DNA from: an uncultured Pelagibacteraceae bacterium
Lineage (GTDB): Bacteria; Pseudomonadota; Alphaproteobacteria; Pelagibacterales; Pelagibacteraceae
Assembly: GCA_902596205.1 (NCBI GenBank)
Contig: CACJSY010000008.1
Coordinates: forward strand, 1-50,039
DNA length: 50,039 bases
Direction: 5' to 3'
Numbering within the stretch: position 1 is the stretch's first letter; each line of letters starts with the position of its first letter. The notes under the pieces are model-generated. The model saw nothing but the letters and a program-made list of their open reading frames with translations, was not told the DNA's origin and made no database searches. This document shows positions 16,920 through 26,960 of this stretch, piece by piece. Made by a program: the position numbers and the translations under genes.

Positions 16920-17335
16920 ATAAAAAAAAAGATCTCTCCAAAGAAGATAAAAAAACTTGGGAGACTTACATAAAAAATCCCTCCGATCTGTTCGATAAAG
17001 AAAAGAACCTTTTCCAAGATAAGAAAAGAAAAGAAAGGTTTAAGTATGATCTCCATGGTTATTCTCTTGATGAGGCTAATCAAAAAGTAAAAGCAATTAT
17101 TATTTCATGTGCAAATGAGAATTATAAAGAAATACTTTTAATTACAGGAAAAGGACTACACTCCACTTCAGATAAAGACTCATACGTTTCTAAAGAATTT
17201 AGTAAACTAAAATATTCTGTCCCAGATTTTATTAAAAATAATAATGATCTTAATAAACTAATCACCTCAATTACTGATGCGGACAGAATTGATGGGGGAG
17301 AAGGAGCTATCCTTATAAGGCTTAAAAATCTATAG
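16916..17335 (+). CDS. Smr domain protein
   Basis: This 139-residue protein carries a small MutS-related (Smr) nuclease-like domain. The [10 protein letters not shown] motif near residue 45 and the [10 protein letters not shown] motif near residue 80 are the two Smr signatures. A roughly 40-residue charged N-terminal extension resembles YdaL/SmrA-type proteins. Smr domains act as endonucleases on DNA or RNA. Translation starts with GTG inside the Tim44-like stop (GTGA). The stop is within the palindrome CTATAG, which gives TAG on both strands and so also ends the convergent hslU gene. Confidence 0.88.
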   Translation: MNKKKDLSKEDKKTWETYIKNPSDLFDKEKNLFQDKKRKERFKYDLHGYSLDEANQKVKAIIISCANENYKEILLITGKGLHSTSDKDSYVSKEFSKLKYSVPDFIKNNNDLNKLITSITDADRIDGGEGAILIRLKNL

Positions 17336-18706
17336 AATAAATTTAGATAAATCCGTATCTTTCACTAAATTACCTAAATTATCTTGAACATATTTTTTAT
17401 CAACTTTAATGGTTTCACCCGCTTTATCAGTTGCGTTAAAACTGATTTCATCCAAAACTTTTTCGATTATTGTGTGAAGTCTTCTCGCACCAATATTTTC
17501 TACAGACGAGTTCACTTCTGCGGAAATTTTAGCTAGCATGTCGATACCATCATCAGTAAACTCAAGATTTACATTTTCTGTTTTGAGAAGAGCTTTGTAT
17601 TGTTTAATTAAACTATTATCTGGTTCCTTAAGAATTCTTTTAAAGTCTTCCTCTTTAAGAGCATTTAATTCAACTCTTATAGGAAGTCTCCCTTGTAACT
17701 CAGGTAGCAAATCTGAAGGCTTAGCTAATTGGAATGCGCCAGAGGCAATAAATAATATATGATCGGTTTTTATTGGGCCATGTTTGGTGCTCACTGTTGT
17801 GCCTTCAATAAGTGGTAATAAATCCCTTTGAACCCCTTCTCTTGATACATCTCCACCAACCCTATCACTTCTTGCAGAAACTTTATCAATCTCATCTAAA
17901 AAAACTATCCCGTTTTCTTCAGTAGCTTTTTTTGCCTCTTTAATAATTTTATCTTCCTCGATCATTTTATCTGATTCCTGTGCAACTAAGATGTCATGAG
18001 ATTCTTTAACAGTCATTTTTTTCTTCTTGCCCTTTTTATTTCCCATTGACTTACCTAGAATATCGCCAAGGTTAACCATGCCTACATTTCCTCCTGGCAT
18101 TCCCGGTATCTCAAAGCTTTGAAGGCCCGAAGTATTATCTTGAACTTCTATTTCAATTTCATTGTTATCTAAGTCTCCGTTTCTTAGTCTTTTTCTAAAA
18201 CTTTCTCTTGTTGCGACACTTGCCTTGTTACCAACTAAGGAATCAAGGACTTTTTCTTCTGCTTTCAATTCTGCTTTAGCTTTAACTTCCTTTCTTTTTC
18301 TTTCTCTTTCCATTGCAATAGCAATTTCAATTAAGTCTCTTACGATTTGTTCAACATCTCTACCGACATATCCTACTTCGGTAAATCTTGTAGCTTCTAC
18401 TTTAATAAAAGGAGCTTCAGCTAATCTTGATAATCTTCTAGAAATTTCTGTTTTTCCTACCCCAGTTGGTCCAATCATTAAAATATTTTTTGGCAGAACC
18501 TCATCTCTCATTTCATCAGTAAGGGCTTGTCTTCTCCACCTATTCCTTAAAGCAACTGCTACTGCCTTTTTTGCTTCTTTTTGACCAATTACGTATCTAT
18601 CTAATTCAGAAACAATTTCCCTTGGAGACAAAGCACTTACTTTTGAAGACTCTTCTTTTGAACCTTTAACTAATTTTAGATTTGTTTCTTTTGTTGATTT
18701 GGACAT
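17330..18706 (-). CDS. hslU: HslU, ATPase subunit of the HslVU protease
   Basis: This 458-residue AAA+ unfoldase feeds substrates to HslV. The N-terminal [23 protein letters not shown] cannot be mistaken, and the Walker A is [10 protein letters not shown]. The I domain (about residues 115-240) is intact, with Walker [12 protein letters not shown], sensor [20 protein letters not shown] as the conserved block, and a C-terminal tail ending KFIL that would insert into HslV. The start at 18706 is chosen because [11 protein letters not shown] fits the family. It starts one base after hslV ends and overlaps smr tail to tail by six bases. Confidence 0.96.
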   Translation of the reverse strand: MSKSTKETNLKLVKGSKEESSKVSALSPREIVSELDRYVIGQKEAKKAVAVALRNRWRRQALTDEMRDEVLPKNILMIGPTGVGKTEISRRLSRLAEAPFIKVEATRFTEVGYVGRDVEQIVRDLIEIAIAMERERKRKEVKAKAELKAEEKVLDSLVGNKASVATRESFRKRLRNGDLDNNEIEIEVQDNTSGLQSFEIPGMPGGNVGMVNLGDILGKSMGNKKGKKKKMTVKESHDILVAQESDKMIEEDKIIKEAKKATEENGIVFLDEIDKVSARSDRVGGDVSREGVQRDLLPLIEGTTVSTKHGPIKTDHILFIASGAFQLAKPSDLLPELQGRLPIRVELNALKEEDFKRILKEPDNSLIKQYKALLKTENVNLEFTDDGIDMLAKISAEVNSSVENIGARRLHTIIEKVLDEISFNATDKAGETIKVDKKYVQDNLGNLVKDTDLSKFIL

Positions 18707-18707
18707 T

Positions 18708-19247
18708 TTAAATCTTTTCAATTGTAACGTTATTATTTGTAAATACGCAGATATCAGATGCAACCTTCAAAGCTTTTCTTGCAATCTCTTCAGCTTTCAA
18801 ATCAGTTTCAATTAAAACTTTTGCGGCAGCCAATGCATAATTCCCGCCAGAGCCTATACCGATGATTCCATCTTCAGGTTCTAATACATCTCCTGTGCCT
18901 GAAATAATGAAACTATGGCTTTTATCTGCCACTGCCATTAGTGCCTCTAGTCTTCTAAGAAACTTGTCACTTCTCCAATCTTTTGCTAACTCAACTGCTG
19001 CTCTTTGCAAGTTCCCTGCATGTTTTTCAAGTTTAGCTTCTAATCTTTCAAACAAAGTTAAAGCATCCGCAGTAGATCCAGCAAAACCAGCGATGACCCC
19101 TCTGCTATCAATTTTTCTAACTTTTTTTGCTTTGCTTTTTAAAACTGTATTACCGAGACTTACCTGGCCATCACCAGCAACTATAGTTTCACCACCTTTT
19201 CTAAGCAGTACAATCGTTGTTCCATGCCATTTTTCAGCTGTATTCAT
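18708..19247 (-). CDS. hslV: HslV, protease subunit of the HslVU complex
   Basis: This 179-residue protein is a proteasome-beta-like threonine peptidase. The predicted nucleophile is Thr10 in [13 protein letters not shown], so nine residues (MNTAEKWHG) would be removed as a propeptide. This is typical of alphaproteobacteria but not of E. coli. [11 protein letters not shown]-like sequence, KVRKI with the catalytic Lys, and [13 protein letters not shown] near the C-terminus follow. It is co-transcribed with hslU and divergent from hisB, the common alphaproteobacterial order. A possible heat-shock promoter lies directly upstream. Confidence 0.96.
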   Translation of the reverse strand: MNTAEKWHGTTIVLLRKGGETIVAGDGQVSLGNTVLKSKAKKVRKIDSRGVIAGFAGSTADALTLFERLEAKLEKHAGNLQRAAVELAKDWRSDKFLRRLEALMAVADKSHSFIISGTGDVLEPEDGIIGIGSGGNYALAAAKVLIETDLKAEEIARKALKVASDICVFTNNNVTIEKI

Positions 19248-19255
19248 AATATTAT

Positions 19256-19283
19256 ATGTGGAGATTAATTTCAGATCTTCAAT
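19256..19283 (-). promoter_or_regulatory. Possible sigma-32-type promoter of hslVU
   Basis: On the minus strand ATTGAAG (19283-19277) is followed after 13 bases by CTCCACAT (19263-19256). These resemble the heat-shock consensus CTTGAAA and CCCCATnT with one and two mismatches. The -10-like box lies only eight bases from the ATG, implying an almost leaderless transcript. This is weaker than the dnaK promoter and is offered tentatively. Confidence 0.35.
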
Positions 19284-19292
19284 AGTGATTTA

Positions 19293-19321
19293 TTGATAAA
19301 ACTAGTGTTTGACTATATATC
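19293..19321 (+). promoter_or_regulatory. Probable promoter of the his operon
   Basis: TTGATA (19293-19298) and TATATC (19316-19321) are separated by 17 bases and lie about 20 bases before the hisB ATG. This gives a leader of roughly 15 bases, too short for a classical his attenuator. No leader peptide with a histidine run was seen. Confidence 0.42.
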
Positions 19322-19342
19322 AATGATAATTTGGCTAAGTTT

Positions 19343-19933
19343 ATGAGTAGAAAAGCAAAAATTATAAGAAAAACAAAAGAAACAAGTATTTCTGTCGCGG
19401 TTAATTTAGATGGAAAAGGAAAATATAAAGTAAAGACTGGAATAGGTTTTCTCGATCATATGTTAGAGCAACTTTCTAAGCATTCACTTATAGATTTAGA
19501 TGTTAAAGCTAAAGGAGACACGCATATTGATTTACATCACACTACAGAAGATACAGGTATTGCTATTGGTGAAGCTATTAAAAAAGCTGCAGGCAATCGA
19601 AAAGGAATTACAAGATATGCGTCGACCATGATACCTATGGATGAAACTTTAAGTCGAGTCTCAATAGATGTATCAAATAGACCTTATTTAATTTGGAAAG
19701 TTAATTTACCTGTAGAAAAATTAGGTGAAATGGATACAGAATTATTTAAAGAATGGTTTCAAGCTTTTTCACAATCTGCTGGAGTTACTTTGCACATTGA
19801 AAATATTTATGGCGAGAATAGTCATCACAAGATTGAGTCATGTTACAAAGGTTTAGCTAGATCATTAAAAGATGCTTTAGCGATTGATAAAAGAATTAAA
19901 AACTCAATACCTTCGACAAAAGGCTCTATTTAA
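19343..19933 (+). CDS. hisB: Imidazoleglycerol-phosphate dehydratase
   Basis: This 196-residue enzyme dehydrates imidazoleglycerol phosphate in histidine synthesis. It is the monofunctional type without the phosphatase domain. Metal-binding motifs are [30 protein letters not shown] and, near the C-terminus, [17 protein letters not shown]. The ATG at 19343 is chosen over an in-frame TTG four codons upstream. It heads the hisB-hisH-hisA-hisF-hisE cluster and is divergent from hslV. Confidence 0.96.
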   Translation: MSRKAKIIRKTKETSISVAVNLDGKGKYKVKTGIGFLDHMLEQLSKHSLIDLDVKAKGDTHIDLHHTTEDTGIAIGEAIKKAAGNRKGITRYASTMIPMDETLSRVSIDVSNRPYLIWKVNLPVEKLGEMDTELFKEWFQAFSQSAGVTLHIENIYGENSHHKIESCYKGLARSLKDALAIDKRIKNSIPSTKGSI

Positions 19934-19938
19934 AATTG

Positions 19939-20565
19939 ATGAATGTCACAATTGTTGACTACCAATCGGGCAATATAAGCTCTGTTATAAATTCTTTTAC
20001 AGAGGTAGCTAAAGGTAAAGTTAATCTAGCGGTAACTTCTGATGTTAATAAAATTAAATCTAGTGACAAAATTGTTTTACCAGGACAAGGTTCATTTAAA
20101 AGCTGCGTAGACTCTCTCAATAGTATTAACGGATTAGTTGATACGCTTAAAGAATTTGCAATTACAAACAAGAAACCTTTATTAGGAATTTGTGTAGGCC
20201 TACAAATGTTCGCAGATATTGGTTATGAAGAAGAAGAAACAAAGGGATTAGGTTGGATTTCTGGTAAAGTGTCCAAAATTGATAATCAAAAGGGAAAATT
20301 TAAACTTCCACACATTGGTTGGAACGAAATTGAAATTCAAAAAGTAAGTAAAATATTTAAAGACATAAAAAATAAATCTCATATGTATTTCGTTCATAGT
20401 TATGAGTTTATCCCTGAGGATAAATCAGTCATTTCAGCAACAACAGACTATTCATCAAAAATTGTCTGCTCTGTCGAAAAAGATAATTTATTTGGGACAC
20501 AGTTTCATCCTGAGAAGAGTGATAAAATTGGATTAAAAATAATTGATAACTTTTTAAAATTATAA
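19939..20565 (+). CDS. hisH: Imidazole glycerol phosphate synthase, glutaminase subunit
   Basis: This 208-residue class I glutamine amidotransferase supplies ammonia to HisF. The catalytic Cys is in LLGICVGLQMF, and His and Glu are in FGTQFHPEKS. The N-terminal VTIVDYQSGNISSV and LPGQGSF (oxyanion strand region) are typical. The ATG at 19939 is preferred to an adjacent in-frame TTG. It ends exactly where hisA begins, with a one-base TAATG overlap. Confidence 0.95.
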   Translation: MNVTIVDYQSGNISSVINSFTEVAKGKVNLAVTSDVNKIKSSDKIVLPGQGSFKSCVDSLNSINGLVDTLKEFAITNKKPLLGICVGLQMFADIGYEEEETKGLGWISGKVSKIDNQKGKFKLPHIGWNEIEIQKVSKIFKDIKNKSHMYFVHSYEFIPEDKSVISATTDYSSKIVCSVEKDNLFGTQFHPEKSDKIGLKIIDNFLKL

Positions 20566-21290
20566 TGAAAATATTTCCTGCTATAGATATAAAAGATAAG
20601 AAATGCGTAAGATTAATCAAAGGAGACTTTGAAAAAAAAACTGAATATGAAACTTCACCTATTGATCAAGCAGGTAAATTTAAAAAGCATGGCTTTAAAA
20701 ATTTACATATTGTTGATTTGGATGGCGCATTAACTGGGAGGACGGTTAATTTAGATATTATTCAAGAAATAGTAAGTAAACACAACTTTAAGATTGAAAT
20801 AGGTGGCGGTGTTAGATCTCTTGATAGTATTAAACAATATATTGATGCAGGTGTGGATAAGGTAATTTTAGGGAGTGGTGCTATTAAAAATAAAGAATTT
20901 TTAAAAGAAGCCTGCGAAAAATTTAAAGATCAAATTGCATTAGGATTAGATGCAAAGGATGGGTATCTTTCTGTCTCTGGTTGGAAAGAAAATCTTAACA
21001 TTAATACTTTAGATTTTCTTAAAGAAGTGAACAGCTATGGAGTGAGCAGAATTATTTACACGGATATAAATAGAGATGGAATGAAAACTAGCCCTAATTT
21101 TGAAGAGACTTTAAAAATTGCAGAACTATCTAATTGTCCTGTAGTTATTTCTGGTGGTGTTTCATCAATGAATGATATTAAAAAAGCTAAAGAATTAAAT
21201 AATAAAAAAATTGAAGGTATCATTGTTGGTAAAGCCATTTATGATGGAGATATTAAACTTGATGAGTTAGCGAGGGAGATAAGTGCTTAA
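20565..21290 (+). CDS. hisA: Phosphoribosylformimino-AICAR-phosphate isomerase
   Basis: This 241-residue TIM-barrel isomerase opens the ribose ring of ProFAR. The catalytic N-terminal Asp is in [39 protein letters not shown] and VILGSGA form the first half, and YTDINRDGM (second catalytic Asp) and VISGGVSS the phosphate site. The two half-barrels are visible. It overlaps hisF by eight bases, so the two homologous enzymes are translated in coupling. Confidence 0.96.
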   Translation: MKIFPAIDIKDKKCVRLIKGDFEKKTEYETSPIDQAGKFKKHGFKNLHIVDLDGALTGRTVNLDIIQEIVSKHNFKIEIGGGVRSLDSIKQYIDAGVDKVILGSGAIKNKEFLKEACEKFKDQIALGLDAKDGYLSVSGWKENLNINTLDFLKEVNSYGVSRIIYTDINRDGMKTSPNFEETLKIAELSNCPVVISGGVSSMNDIKKAKELNNKKIEGIIVGKAIYDGDIKLDELAREISA

Positions 21291-22041
21291 AAATAGGATT
21301 ATACCTTGTCTTGATGTTAAGAATGGAAGAGTAGTTAAAGGTATTAACTTTGTTGAATTAAAAGATGCTGGAGATCCAGTTGAACAAGCTAAAATTTATA
21401 GCGACGGTGGTGCTGACGAGATTTGTTTTTTAGATATTACTGCATCAAACGAAAATAGAGATACAATTATTGATATTGTAAGAAAAACTGCAAAAGAATG
21501 TTTTGTGCCTTTAACTGTTGGTGGCGGTGTAAGAACTATTCAAAATATAACTGATTTATTATTAGCTGGCGCAGATAAAGTTTCTATTAATACAGCGGCA
21601 GTTAAAGATGTTAGTTTTGTAAAAGAAGCTTCTAAAAAATTTGGCTCTCAATGTATCGTTGTAGCTATCGATGCTAAAAAAGTCTCAGATAATAAATGGG
21701 AAGTCTTTACTCATGGTGGAAGAAATAAAACAGGTATTGATGCCGTTGAATTCGCTAAACAAGTGGAAACAATTGGGGCAGGAGAAATTTTATTAACTTC
21801 TATGGATAGAGATGGAACAAAGTCTGGCTATGACGTTGAATTATTAAAAGTAATTACAGATAAAACTAATATTCCTGTTATTGCCTCTGGTGGTGTAGGA
21901 ACTTTAGATCATCTCTACGATGGTATAGTTAAAGGTGGAGCGAGTGCAGTTTTAGCAGCTTCTATTTTTCACTATGGAGAATATAAAATCAAAGAAGCTA
22001 AAGAATATTTGAATTCTAAGAATGTATCGGTAAGATTATAA
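21283..22041 (+). CDS. hisF: Imidazole glycerol phosphate synthase, cyclase subunit
   Basis: This 252-residue TIM barrel forms imidazoleglycerol phosphate and AICAR with ammonia from HisH. The catalytic Asp residues are in [16 protein letters not shown] and [37 protein letters not shown] and VIASGGVG are further family blocks. Translation starts with GTG at 21283 within the hisA end, followed directly by the conserved [16 protein letters not shown] released here can be used by PurH encoded at 5.3-6.8 kb. Confidence 0.97.
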   Translation: MLKNRIIPCLDVKNGRVVKGINFVELKDAGDPVEQAKIYSDGGADEICFLDITASNENRDTIIDIVRKTAKECFVPLTVGGGVRTIQNITDLLLAGADKVSINTAAVKDVSFVKEASKKFGSQCIVVAIDAKKVSDNKWEVFTHGGRNKTGIDAVEFAKQVETIGAGEILLTSMDRDGTKSGYDVELLKVITDKTNIPVIASGGVGTLDHLYDGIVKGGASAVLAASIFHYGEYKIKEAKEYLNSKNVSVRL

Positions 22042-22042
22042 A

Positions 22043-22315
22043 ATGTTTGAAAACCTTGAGCAATTAATACAAATCATTAGAGAGAAAAAAAATTCTTCTC
22101 CTGATAAATCTTATACGAATAAACTTCTCAGCGATAAAAACTTAAGTGTTGCAAAAGTTAAAGAAGAAATAGCAGAATTAATTGAGGCTGTTGAACAAAA
22201 CTCTAATAAAATACACGAAGCGGCAGATGTAATTTATCATTTGATGGTTTATCTTGAGGCTAATAATATTAAGATCGAAGATGTTATGAGTGAATTAAAA
22301 AAAAGACAAAAATGA
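22043..22315 (+). CDS. hisE: Phosphoribosyl-ATP pyrophosphatase
   Basis: This 90-residue all-helical enzyme hydrolyses phosphoribosyl-ATP to phosphoribosyl-AMP, the second step of histidine synthesis. The MazG-like metal-binding helices are visible as KVKEEIAELIEAVE and HEAADVIYHLMVYL. It is a stand-alone HisE, not fused to HisI; hisI is not in this window. It follows hisF after one base and overlaps the HIT gene by four bases (ATGA). Confidence 0.93.
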   Translation: MFENLEQLIQIIREKKNSSPDKSYTNKLLSDKNLSVAKVKEEIAELIEAVEQNSNKIHEAADVIYHLMVYLEANNIKIEDVMSELKKRQK

Positions 22316-22668
22316 GTTACGATAAAAACAATATATTCGCAAAAATTCTTAGAGGAGAAATTCCTTGTAAGAAAGTTTATGAAAACGATCACGTTTTAGC
22401 TTTTCATGACATTAATCCTCAAAAGAAAGTGCACGTATTAGTAATACCAAAAGGTGAGTATGTTGATTTAGATGATTTCAATAACAAAGCCTCTGATAAA
22501 GAGATTATTGAATTAAATAAAGCTGTTACACATGTTGCAAATTTAATGGGTTCAAAAGATAAAGGTTACCGAACTCTTACAAATATTGGTAGTGATGGAG
22601 GGCAAGAAGTACCCCATCTACATTATCATATTTTTGCAGGTGAAAAGATAGGAAAGATGGTCAGCTAA
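22312..22668 (+). CDS. HIT-family (histidine triad) nucleotide hydrolase
   Basis: This 118-residue protein is a HinT-type nucleotide phosphoramidase. The N-terminal NIFAKILRGEIPCKKVYEND, the VLVIPK strand and the C-terminal triad VPHLHYHIFAGE are diagnostic. Members hydrolyse AMP-linked phosphoramidates and bind purine nucleotides. It is commonly found at the end of alphaproteobacterial his clusters. The stop overlaps the GNAT gene start by one base. Confidence 0.94.
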   Translation: MSYDKNNIFAKILRGEIPCKKVYENDHVLAFHDINPQKKVHVLVIPKGEYVDLDDFNNKASDKEIIELNKAVTHVANLMGSKDKGYRTLTNIGSDGGQEVPHLHYHIFAGEKIGKMVS

Positions 22669-23174
22669 TGGTTTCTAGAGTTAAAAGATATTTTTTAGAG
22701 ATAAAAGATTTTTCAAAAACTATAGATCTAAATCTCCCTGAAAATTATAAAATTGTTTTGGATAATAAAGATAATTTTCATTTAAATAAATTTTTTTACA
22801 AGCAAATAGGTTTAGATCATTTTTGGAGAGACAGGTTGTTATGGTCTGATAGTGAATGGGTTAAGTATGTAACAAACAAAAATTTAGAAACTCACGTATT
22901 AAAAAAAGGAGAGGATCTAGTTGGTTATTACGAACAAGAATATCATCCAGGTTCTAATGAAGTAGAATTAATAAATTTGGGAATACTGAAAGAATTTAGA
23001 GGTTTAAAACTAGGCTCAACTCTTGTTAATCATGCCATTGCCAGCGCATCAAGAAAAAATCCAGAAAGAATGTGGGTTCATACTTGTAGCTTAGATCATA
23101 AACACGCGCTGCAAAATTATAAATCAAAGGGTTTTGAAATATTCAAAGAGGAAGAGATCGATTTCGTTGCTTAA
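22668..23174 (+). CDS. GNAT-family N-acetyltransferase
   Basis: This 168-residue protein has an acetyl-CoA binding motif A, LGILKEFRGLKLGSTLVNHA, around residues 103-122, preceded by the core strand EVELIN and followed by MWVHTCSLDHKHALQNYKSKGFEIF, a typical motif B with the conserved Tyr-x-x-x-Gly-Phe. The acceptor substrate is not known. The gene overlaps the HIT gene by one base, and its stop is in a TTAA palindrome shared with the convergent lolA stop. Confidence 0.85.
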   Translation: MVSRVKRYFLEIKDFSKTIDLNLPENYKIVLDNKDNFHLNKFFYKQIGLDHFWRDRLLWSDSEWVKYVTNKNLETHVLKKGEDLVGYYEQEYHPGSNEVELINLGILKEFRGLKLGSTLVNHAIASASRKNPERMWVHTCSLDHKHALQNYKSKGFEIFKEEEIDFVA

Positions 23175-23719
23175 TTCATCTCTGGAATTTTGAAAGTTTC
23201 TTTTTTAAAAACAGCATTTTTAGCAACAATGTTTAAAGAGAAATTTATATTATTGTTATACTGGTCAATTATCTGCCAACCTTTTAAATCTAACGTTTTC
23301 TTGTCAAAGAAGACTGTTATCTCGTTATCATCCAAATAAACTAACTTTATAATTTGATCAGACAATTCTAACTTTCCAGATTTTATAATTTCTAAAAGTT
23401 TATCTTTATATAAAATATTTAGGAATGGAGATTTTGAAATGGGATAAAAGTAAGTTTTGTTGTACCTCTTTTGTGTAATTGCTAATCTTTTTTTATTAAT
23501 TATTAATTCTTTTTTTTTATCATCAAAATAATCACACTTTAATTTTCCAGGAAATTCTAAAAGGCAACTCCCCTTCTCAATTTTGTCATTAATTATTTGA
23601 TCAAAGGTAAATTCTAAAGAATTTAAATTGTTTAATTGATTGATTATTTGACTTTTTTCTTCTGCAGAGAGATTAACTGATAATAAAGTAAAAATTATAA
23701 ATATTTTAAAGAACTTCAC
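23171..23719 (-). CDS. lolA: Outer-membrane lipoprotein carrier protein LolA
   Basis: This protein of about 182 residues has a signal peptide of the form MKFFKIFIIFTLLSVNLSA and a beta-rich body consistent with LolA, the periplasmic carrier that takes lipoproteins from LolCDE to the outer membrane. Matching features are LNSLEFTFDQ, CLLEFPGKLKCDY and the run of strands to the end. The GTG at 23719 is chosen because it gives an ideal signal peptide; ATGs at 23731 and 23749 are in frame and would lengthen it. It overlaps the ftsK end by 14 bases under this choice. The family call rests on shape and synteny with ftsK, because sequence identity is low. Confidence 0.82.
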   Translation of the reverse strand: MKFFKIFIIFTLLSVNLSAEEKSQIINQLNNLNSLEFTFDQIINDKIEKGSCLLEFPGKLKCDYFDDKKKELIINKKRLAITQKRYNKTYFYPISKSPFLNILYKDKLLEIIKSGKLELSDQIIKLVYLDDNEITVFFDKKTLDLKGWQIIDQYNNNINFSLNIVAKNAVFKKETFKIPEMN

Positions 23720-25802
23720 GCTTACCAACATGATTTGCTTTACTGACAATGCCTTTTTCTTCCATCATATCAATAATTCTAGCTGCCCTATTGTACCCAA
23801 TCTGCAATTTTCTTTGCAAGAAACTTGTAGAGGCCTTACCTTCTGATTTAATCATTTCAACTGCTTGAGAATAAAGCTCGTCGCCATCTCCGTCCCCATC
23901 TATTGTTGAGGAAACCTCGTTATTTGTTTGAGTAGTAATTTCCTCCATATAGTCTGGTTCACCTTGTGCCCTGATGGAGTTAACTATTTTCTCTATTTCA
24001 TTTTCTGAAACGTAAGGACCGTGAATTCTAACAATTCTGTTTGCTGACGACATAAATAACATATCACCTTTACCCAATAACTGTTCTGCACCCTGCTCTC
24101 CTAATATTGTTCTACTATCTATCTTAGAACTCACTTGAAAAGAAACTCTTGTTGGAAAGTTTGCTTTAATTGTACCCGTGATAACATCAACACTTGGTCT
24201 TTGTGTTGCCATGATGATATGAATTCCTGCGGCTCTTGCCATTTGCGATAATTTTTGAATGTAGTTTTCGATTTCTTTGCCGGCTACAAGCATCAAATCT
24301 GACATTTCATCAACCACTACTACAATGTAAGGCATCTTTAATTTATGTTTAGCATTGTAACCATCAATGTTTCTTACTCCAACTCTGCTCATAAGCTTGT
24401 ATCTGCTATTCATCTCTTTCACAGTCCAAGCCAGAGCAGACGTTGCTTTCTTTGCATCGGTAATTACTGGAGTTAATAAATGAGGAATACCCTCGTAAGT
24501 TGATAGTTCCAACATCTTAGGATCAATTAAAATAAATTTACAAAGATCAGGATTTAATTTGTAAAGCAATGAAACAATAATCGTATTAATACAAACTGAT
24601 TTTCCTGATCCTGTAGTTCCAGCAATTAATAAGTGAGGCATTGACGTAAGATCTCCAACGATAGGCATGCCAGATATACTTTTTCCAAGTGCTATAGGTA
24701 ATTTGATATCTTTCTTTTGAAACTTTTCATAAGTGATTATTTCTCGAAGCGATACACTTTCTCTCGTCTCGTTTGGTATCTCTATACCTACTGTATTTTT
24801 ACCTGGAATTACCGAAACTCTTGCAGATGTTGAACTAGTATTACGTGCTAAATCCTCTGATAAATTTATTATTTTTGAAACTTTTACACCTGGTGCTGGT
24901 TCAAATTCATATAAACTAACAACAGGACCATTATTGATAGCTTTAATTTTTCCATCGATACCAAAATCTAAAAGAATTTTTTCCATAAACTCACCATCAG
25001 GACGATTTTTATTTAATTCCGAAGCACTTAATTTAGTAGAACTTTTGTCTAAATAATCTATTGCTGGAAGTTTGTATTTTGATTTTAGACTAGTTGCTCG
25101 TTTTTCTGATTGAATTAAGTTACCGAAAGAAAATGATTGTTGTGGTCTTTCAATGATTTCACTTTTCTCTTCTATGTGATCTGCTTCTAAATTTATATCA
25201 GGTATAGTATTTTCTTTTCTTCTAAACAATGAAGCAATTATAGAAAAAGTCCCAGTAATTATTTTCTTTATATTTAAATCTGCTGAAAAAATAAAAAAGA
25301 TTAAAGTAAGCAATAACAAACCATAAGCAGAGTAGGTGTTGTCAATATATGGAAACCATGTACTTAAAAATTCATAACCAATCTTTCCGACAAAACCTGA
25401 GTTGCCGTTATCAATAAGCCAAAATGAATTGTTAAAGGTAATATAAATAAAAATGGTACCTAGCACTAAATATGAGACTACTAGAAATAATTTTAAAATT
25501 ATTCTTTTGATTTCTTTTTGAATGATTAAATTAATTCCCCAGAATAAAAAATTAGCCAAAATTAAGAATGAAACGAGACCAAAACTCTGTAGAAGAAAAT
25601 CTGCTATACTGCTGCCATAGATCCCAAAGAAATTTTTAATCTCAAACTCCCTATCACCATAGACAATTGAAGGATCTTCCGGTGAATATGTTGTAAAAGC
25701 TATTGCTAGACCAATACTTGTTGAAATTAAGATTAAACCTATAAATTCAAAGGTTCGTTTTTTTAAAAAATTTGTTACACTATTTAAAAAGTTTGTATTC
25801 AT
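23706..25802 (-). CDS. ftsK: DNA translocase FtsK
   Basis: This 698-residue protein has four N-terminal membrane segments (about residues 20-40, 65-90, 95-120 and 155-175), a very short linker of about 60 residues, then the motor and gamma domains. The Walker A is AGTTGSGKS and Walker B is YIVVVVDEMSDLM. MATQRPSVDVITGTIKANFP is the conserved motor block. The C-terminal winged helix (FLQRKLQIGYNRAARIID) recognises KOPS and contacts XerD. FtsK couples septation to chromosome dimer resolution. The linker is far shorter than in E. coli. It precedes lolA and is divergent from the UbiH-like gene. Confidence 0.96.
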   Translation of the reverse strand: MNTNFLNSVTNFLKKRTFEFIGLILISTSIGLAIAFTTYSPEDPSIVYGDREFEIKNFFGIYGSSIADFLLQSFGLVSFLILANFLFWGINLIIQKEIKRIILKLFLVVSYLVLGTIFIYITFNNSFWLIDNGNSGFVGKIGYEFLSTWFPYIDNTYSAYGLLLLTLIFFIFSADLNIKKIITGTFSIIASLFRRKENTIPDINLEADHIEEKSEIIERPQQSFSFGNLIQSEKRATSLKSKYKLPAIDYLDKSSTKLSASELNKNRPDGEFMEKILLDFGIDGKIKAINNGPVVSLYEFEPAPGVKVSKIINLSEDLARNTSSTSARVSVIPGKNTVGIEIPNETRESVSLREIITYEKFQKKDIKLPIALGKSISGMPIVGDLTSMPHLLIAGTTGSGKSVCINTIIVSLLYKLNPDLCKFILIDPKMLELSTYEGIPHLLTPVITDAKKATSALAWTVKEMNSRYKLMSRVGVRNIDGYNAKHKLKMPYIVVVVDEMSDLMLVAGKEIENYIQKLSQMARAAGIHIIMATQRPSVDVITGTIKANFPTRVSFQVSSKIDSRTILGEQGAEQLLGKGDMLFMSSANRIVRIHGPYVSENEIEKIVNSIRAQGEPDYMEEITTQTNNEVSSTIDGDGDGDELYSQAVEMIKSEGKASTSFLQRKLQIGYNRAARIIDMMEEKGIVSKANHVGKREVL

Positions 25803-25858
25803 ATCGAATCGATTTACGTACTTTTTACCATTTTTATGAAAGTGAGAAAAATTTTAAT

Positions 25859-26956
25859 ATGAAAAAACAGAGAATTTGCATAGTTGGAGACGGTCTTTCG
25901 GGTTTAATGACTGCTTTAGCGTTAAATAAATTAGAAGGTTTGGAAGTCCAATTAATATCTAGAAAAAACAAGCATTCTAAAGATAGACGAACAACAGCTA
26001 TTTCTGCCTCTAATTACGAGTTTTTTAATAAAGTCATAGATAAGCTCAACAAAAAATTATTTTGGCCTTCCAAAAAGATTGATCTTTTCTACGAGACAAA
26101 AGATCAGAACATGAACTTCTTAAACTTTAATGAAGATAGCAAAAATCTTATGTACGTTTTTGAGAACAATAAAATCAAAGAAATTCTAATTAACGAAATT
26201 AAAAAGAAAAAAATTAAAACTCTTCAAAAAAATATTAATGATTTAAAAGATTTAGATGGTAATGACATAAAAATATTATGCCTAGGAAGATCCTCAAAAA
26301 TCTATCAAAGTATAGTTGATAAAAGATCTTTAAACAAAGATTACAAAGAAATTGCTATTACAGGGTATGTAAAACATAATTTAAAAAATTTAAATACTGC
26401 TCAATATTTTTTAAAAGAAGGACCATTAGCAATACTCCCCTTTTCAAAAAATAATTTTTCATTTGTGTGGAGCGTAAATAAAGATTTTCCAACAAAGGAT
26501 ATTAACTCTATTGTTAAATCTAAAATTTCTAAAGTTTTAAAAACAAATAAAATACTGATTTCAAATCAGCAATCTTATCCGCTGATGCTAAATTTAAAAA
26601 GAACCTATTATAAAAATGATATTCTTATTCTGGGTGAAGGATTGCACACTGTTCATCCAGTAGCAGGTCAAGGTTTTAATCTTGTATTAAGAGATATTAA
26701 TAAATTACAAAAGATTTTTAAATATTACACAGAATTAGGCATGTCTTTAAAAAGTACTCCTGCCCTTGAAGAATTTACTAGTAATAGAAAATCCGAGAAT
26801 ATTATTACTGGTATAGGAATTGATCTAACTCATAATTTCTTTAAGCAAAATAAATTATTAAATCCATTTAAAGAAACAATTTTGAAAAATATTTCGAAAA
26901 ATGATACTCTTAAAAAAATAAGCAAATTTATTTCTAATCAAGGTTTATCAATTTAA
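25859..26956 (+). CDS. UbiH/UbiF/VisC-type FAD-dependent monooxygenase
   Basis: This 365-residue flavoprotein fits the ubiquinone-ring hydroxylase family. It has an N-terminal Rossmann motif RICIVGDGLSGLMTALAL, a DRRTTAIS motif typical of UbiH-like enzymes, and the C-terminal FAD motif GEGLHTVHPVAGQGFNLVLR. Which ring carbon is hydroxylated cannot be decided, because alphaproteobacterial UbiL/UbiM/UbiH proteins have overlapping specificity. The start at 25859 is chosen because the Rossmann strand follows at once; longer in-frame starts upstream add a non-conserved leader. The gene is divergent from ftsK and ends four bases before mnmE. Confidence 0.88.
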   Translation: MKKQRICIVGDGLSGLMTALALNKLEGLEVQLISRKNKHSKDRRTTAISASNYEFFNKVIDKLNKKLFWPSKKIDLFYETKDQNMNFLNFNEDSKNLMYVFENNKIKEILINEIKKKKIKTLQKNINDLKDLDGNDIKILCLGRSSKIYQSIVDKRSLNKDYKEIAITGYVKHNLKNLNTAQYFLKEGPLAILPFSKNNFSFVWSVNKDFPTKDINSIVKSKISKVLKTNKILISNQQSYPLMLNLKRTYYKNDILILGEGLHTVHPVAGQGFNLVLRDINKLQKIFKYYTELGMSLKSTPALEEFTSNRKSENIITGIGIDLTHNFFKQNKLLNPFKETILKNISKNDTLKKISKFISNQGLSI

Positions 26957-26960
26957 TTCA

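Noticed and set aside
16553-17083. A 176-codon open frame on the minus strand opposite the Tim44-like gene
   Set aside because: It lies wholly antisense to two well-supported genes, has no family motif, and reads as low-complexity Leu/Ile/Phe/Ser sequence typical of shadows in AT-rich coding DNA.
18162-19296. Two long plus-strand open frames opposite hslU and hslV
   Set aside because: Both are mirror images of highly conserved protease genes and are Ser/Leu-rich without motifs.
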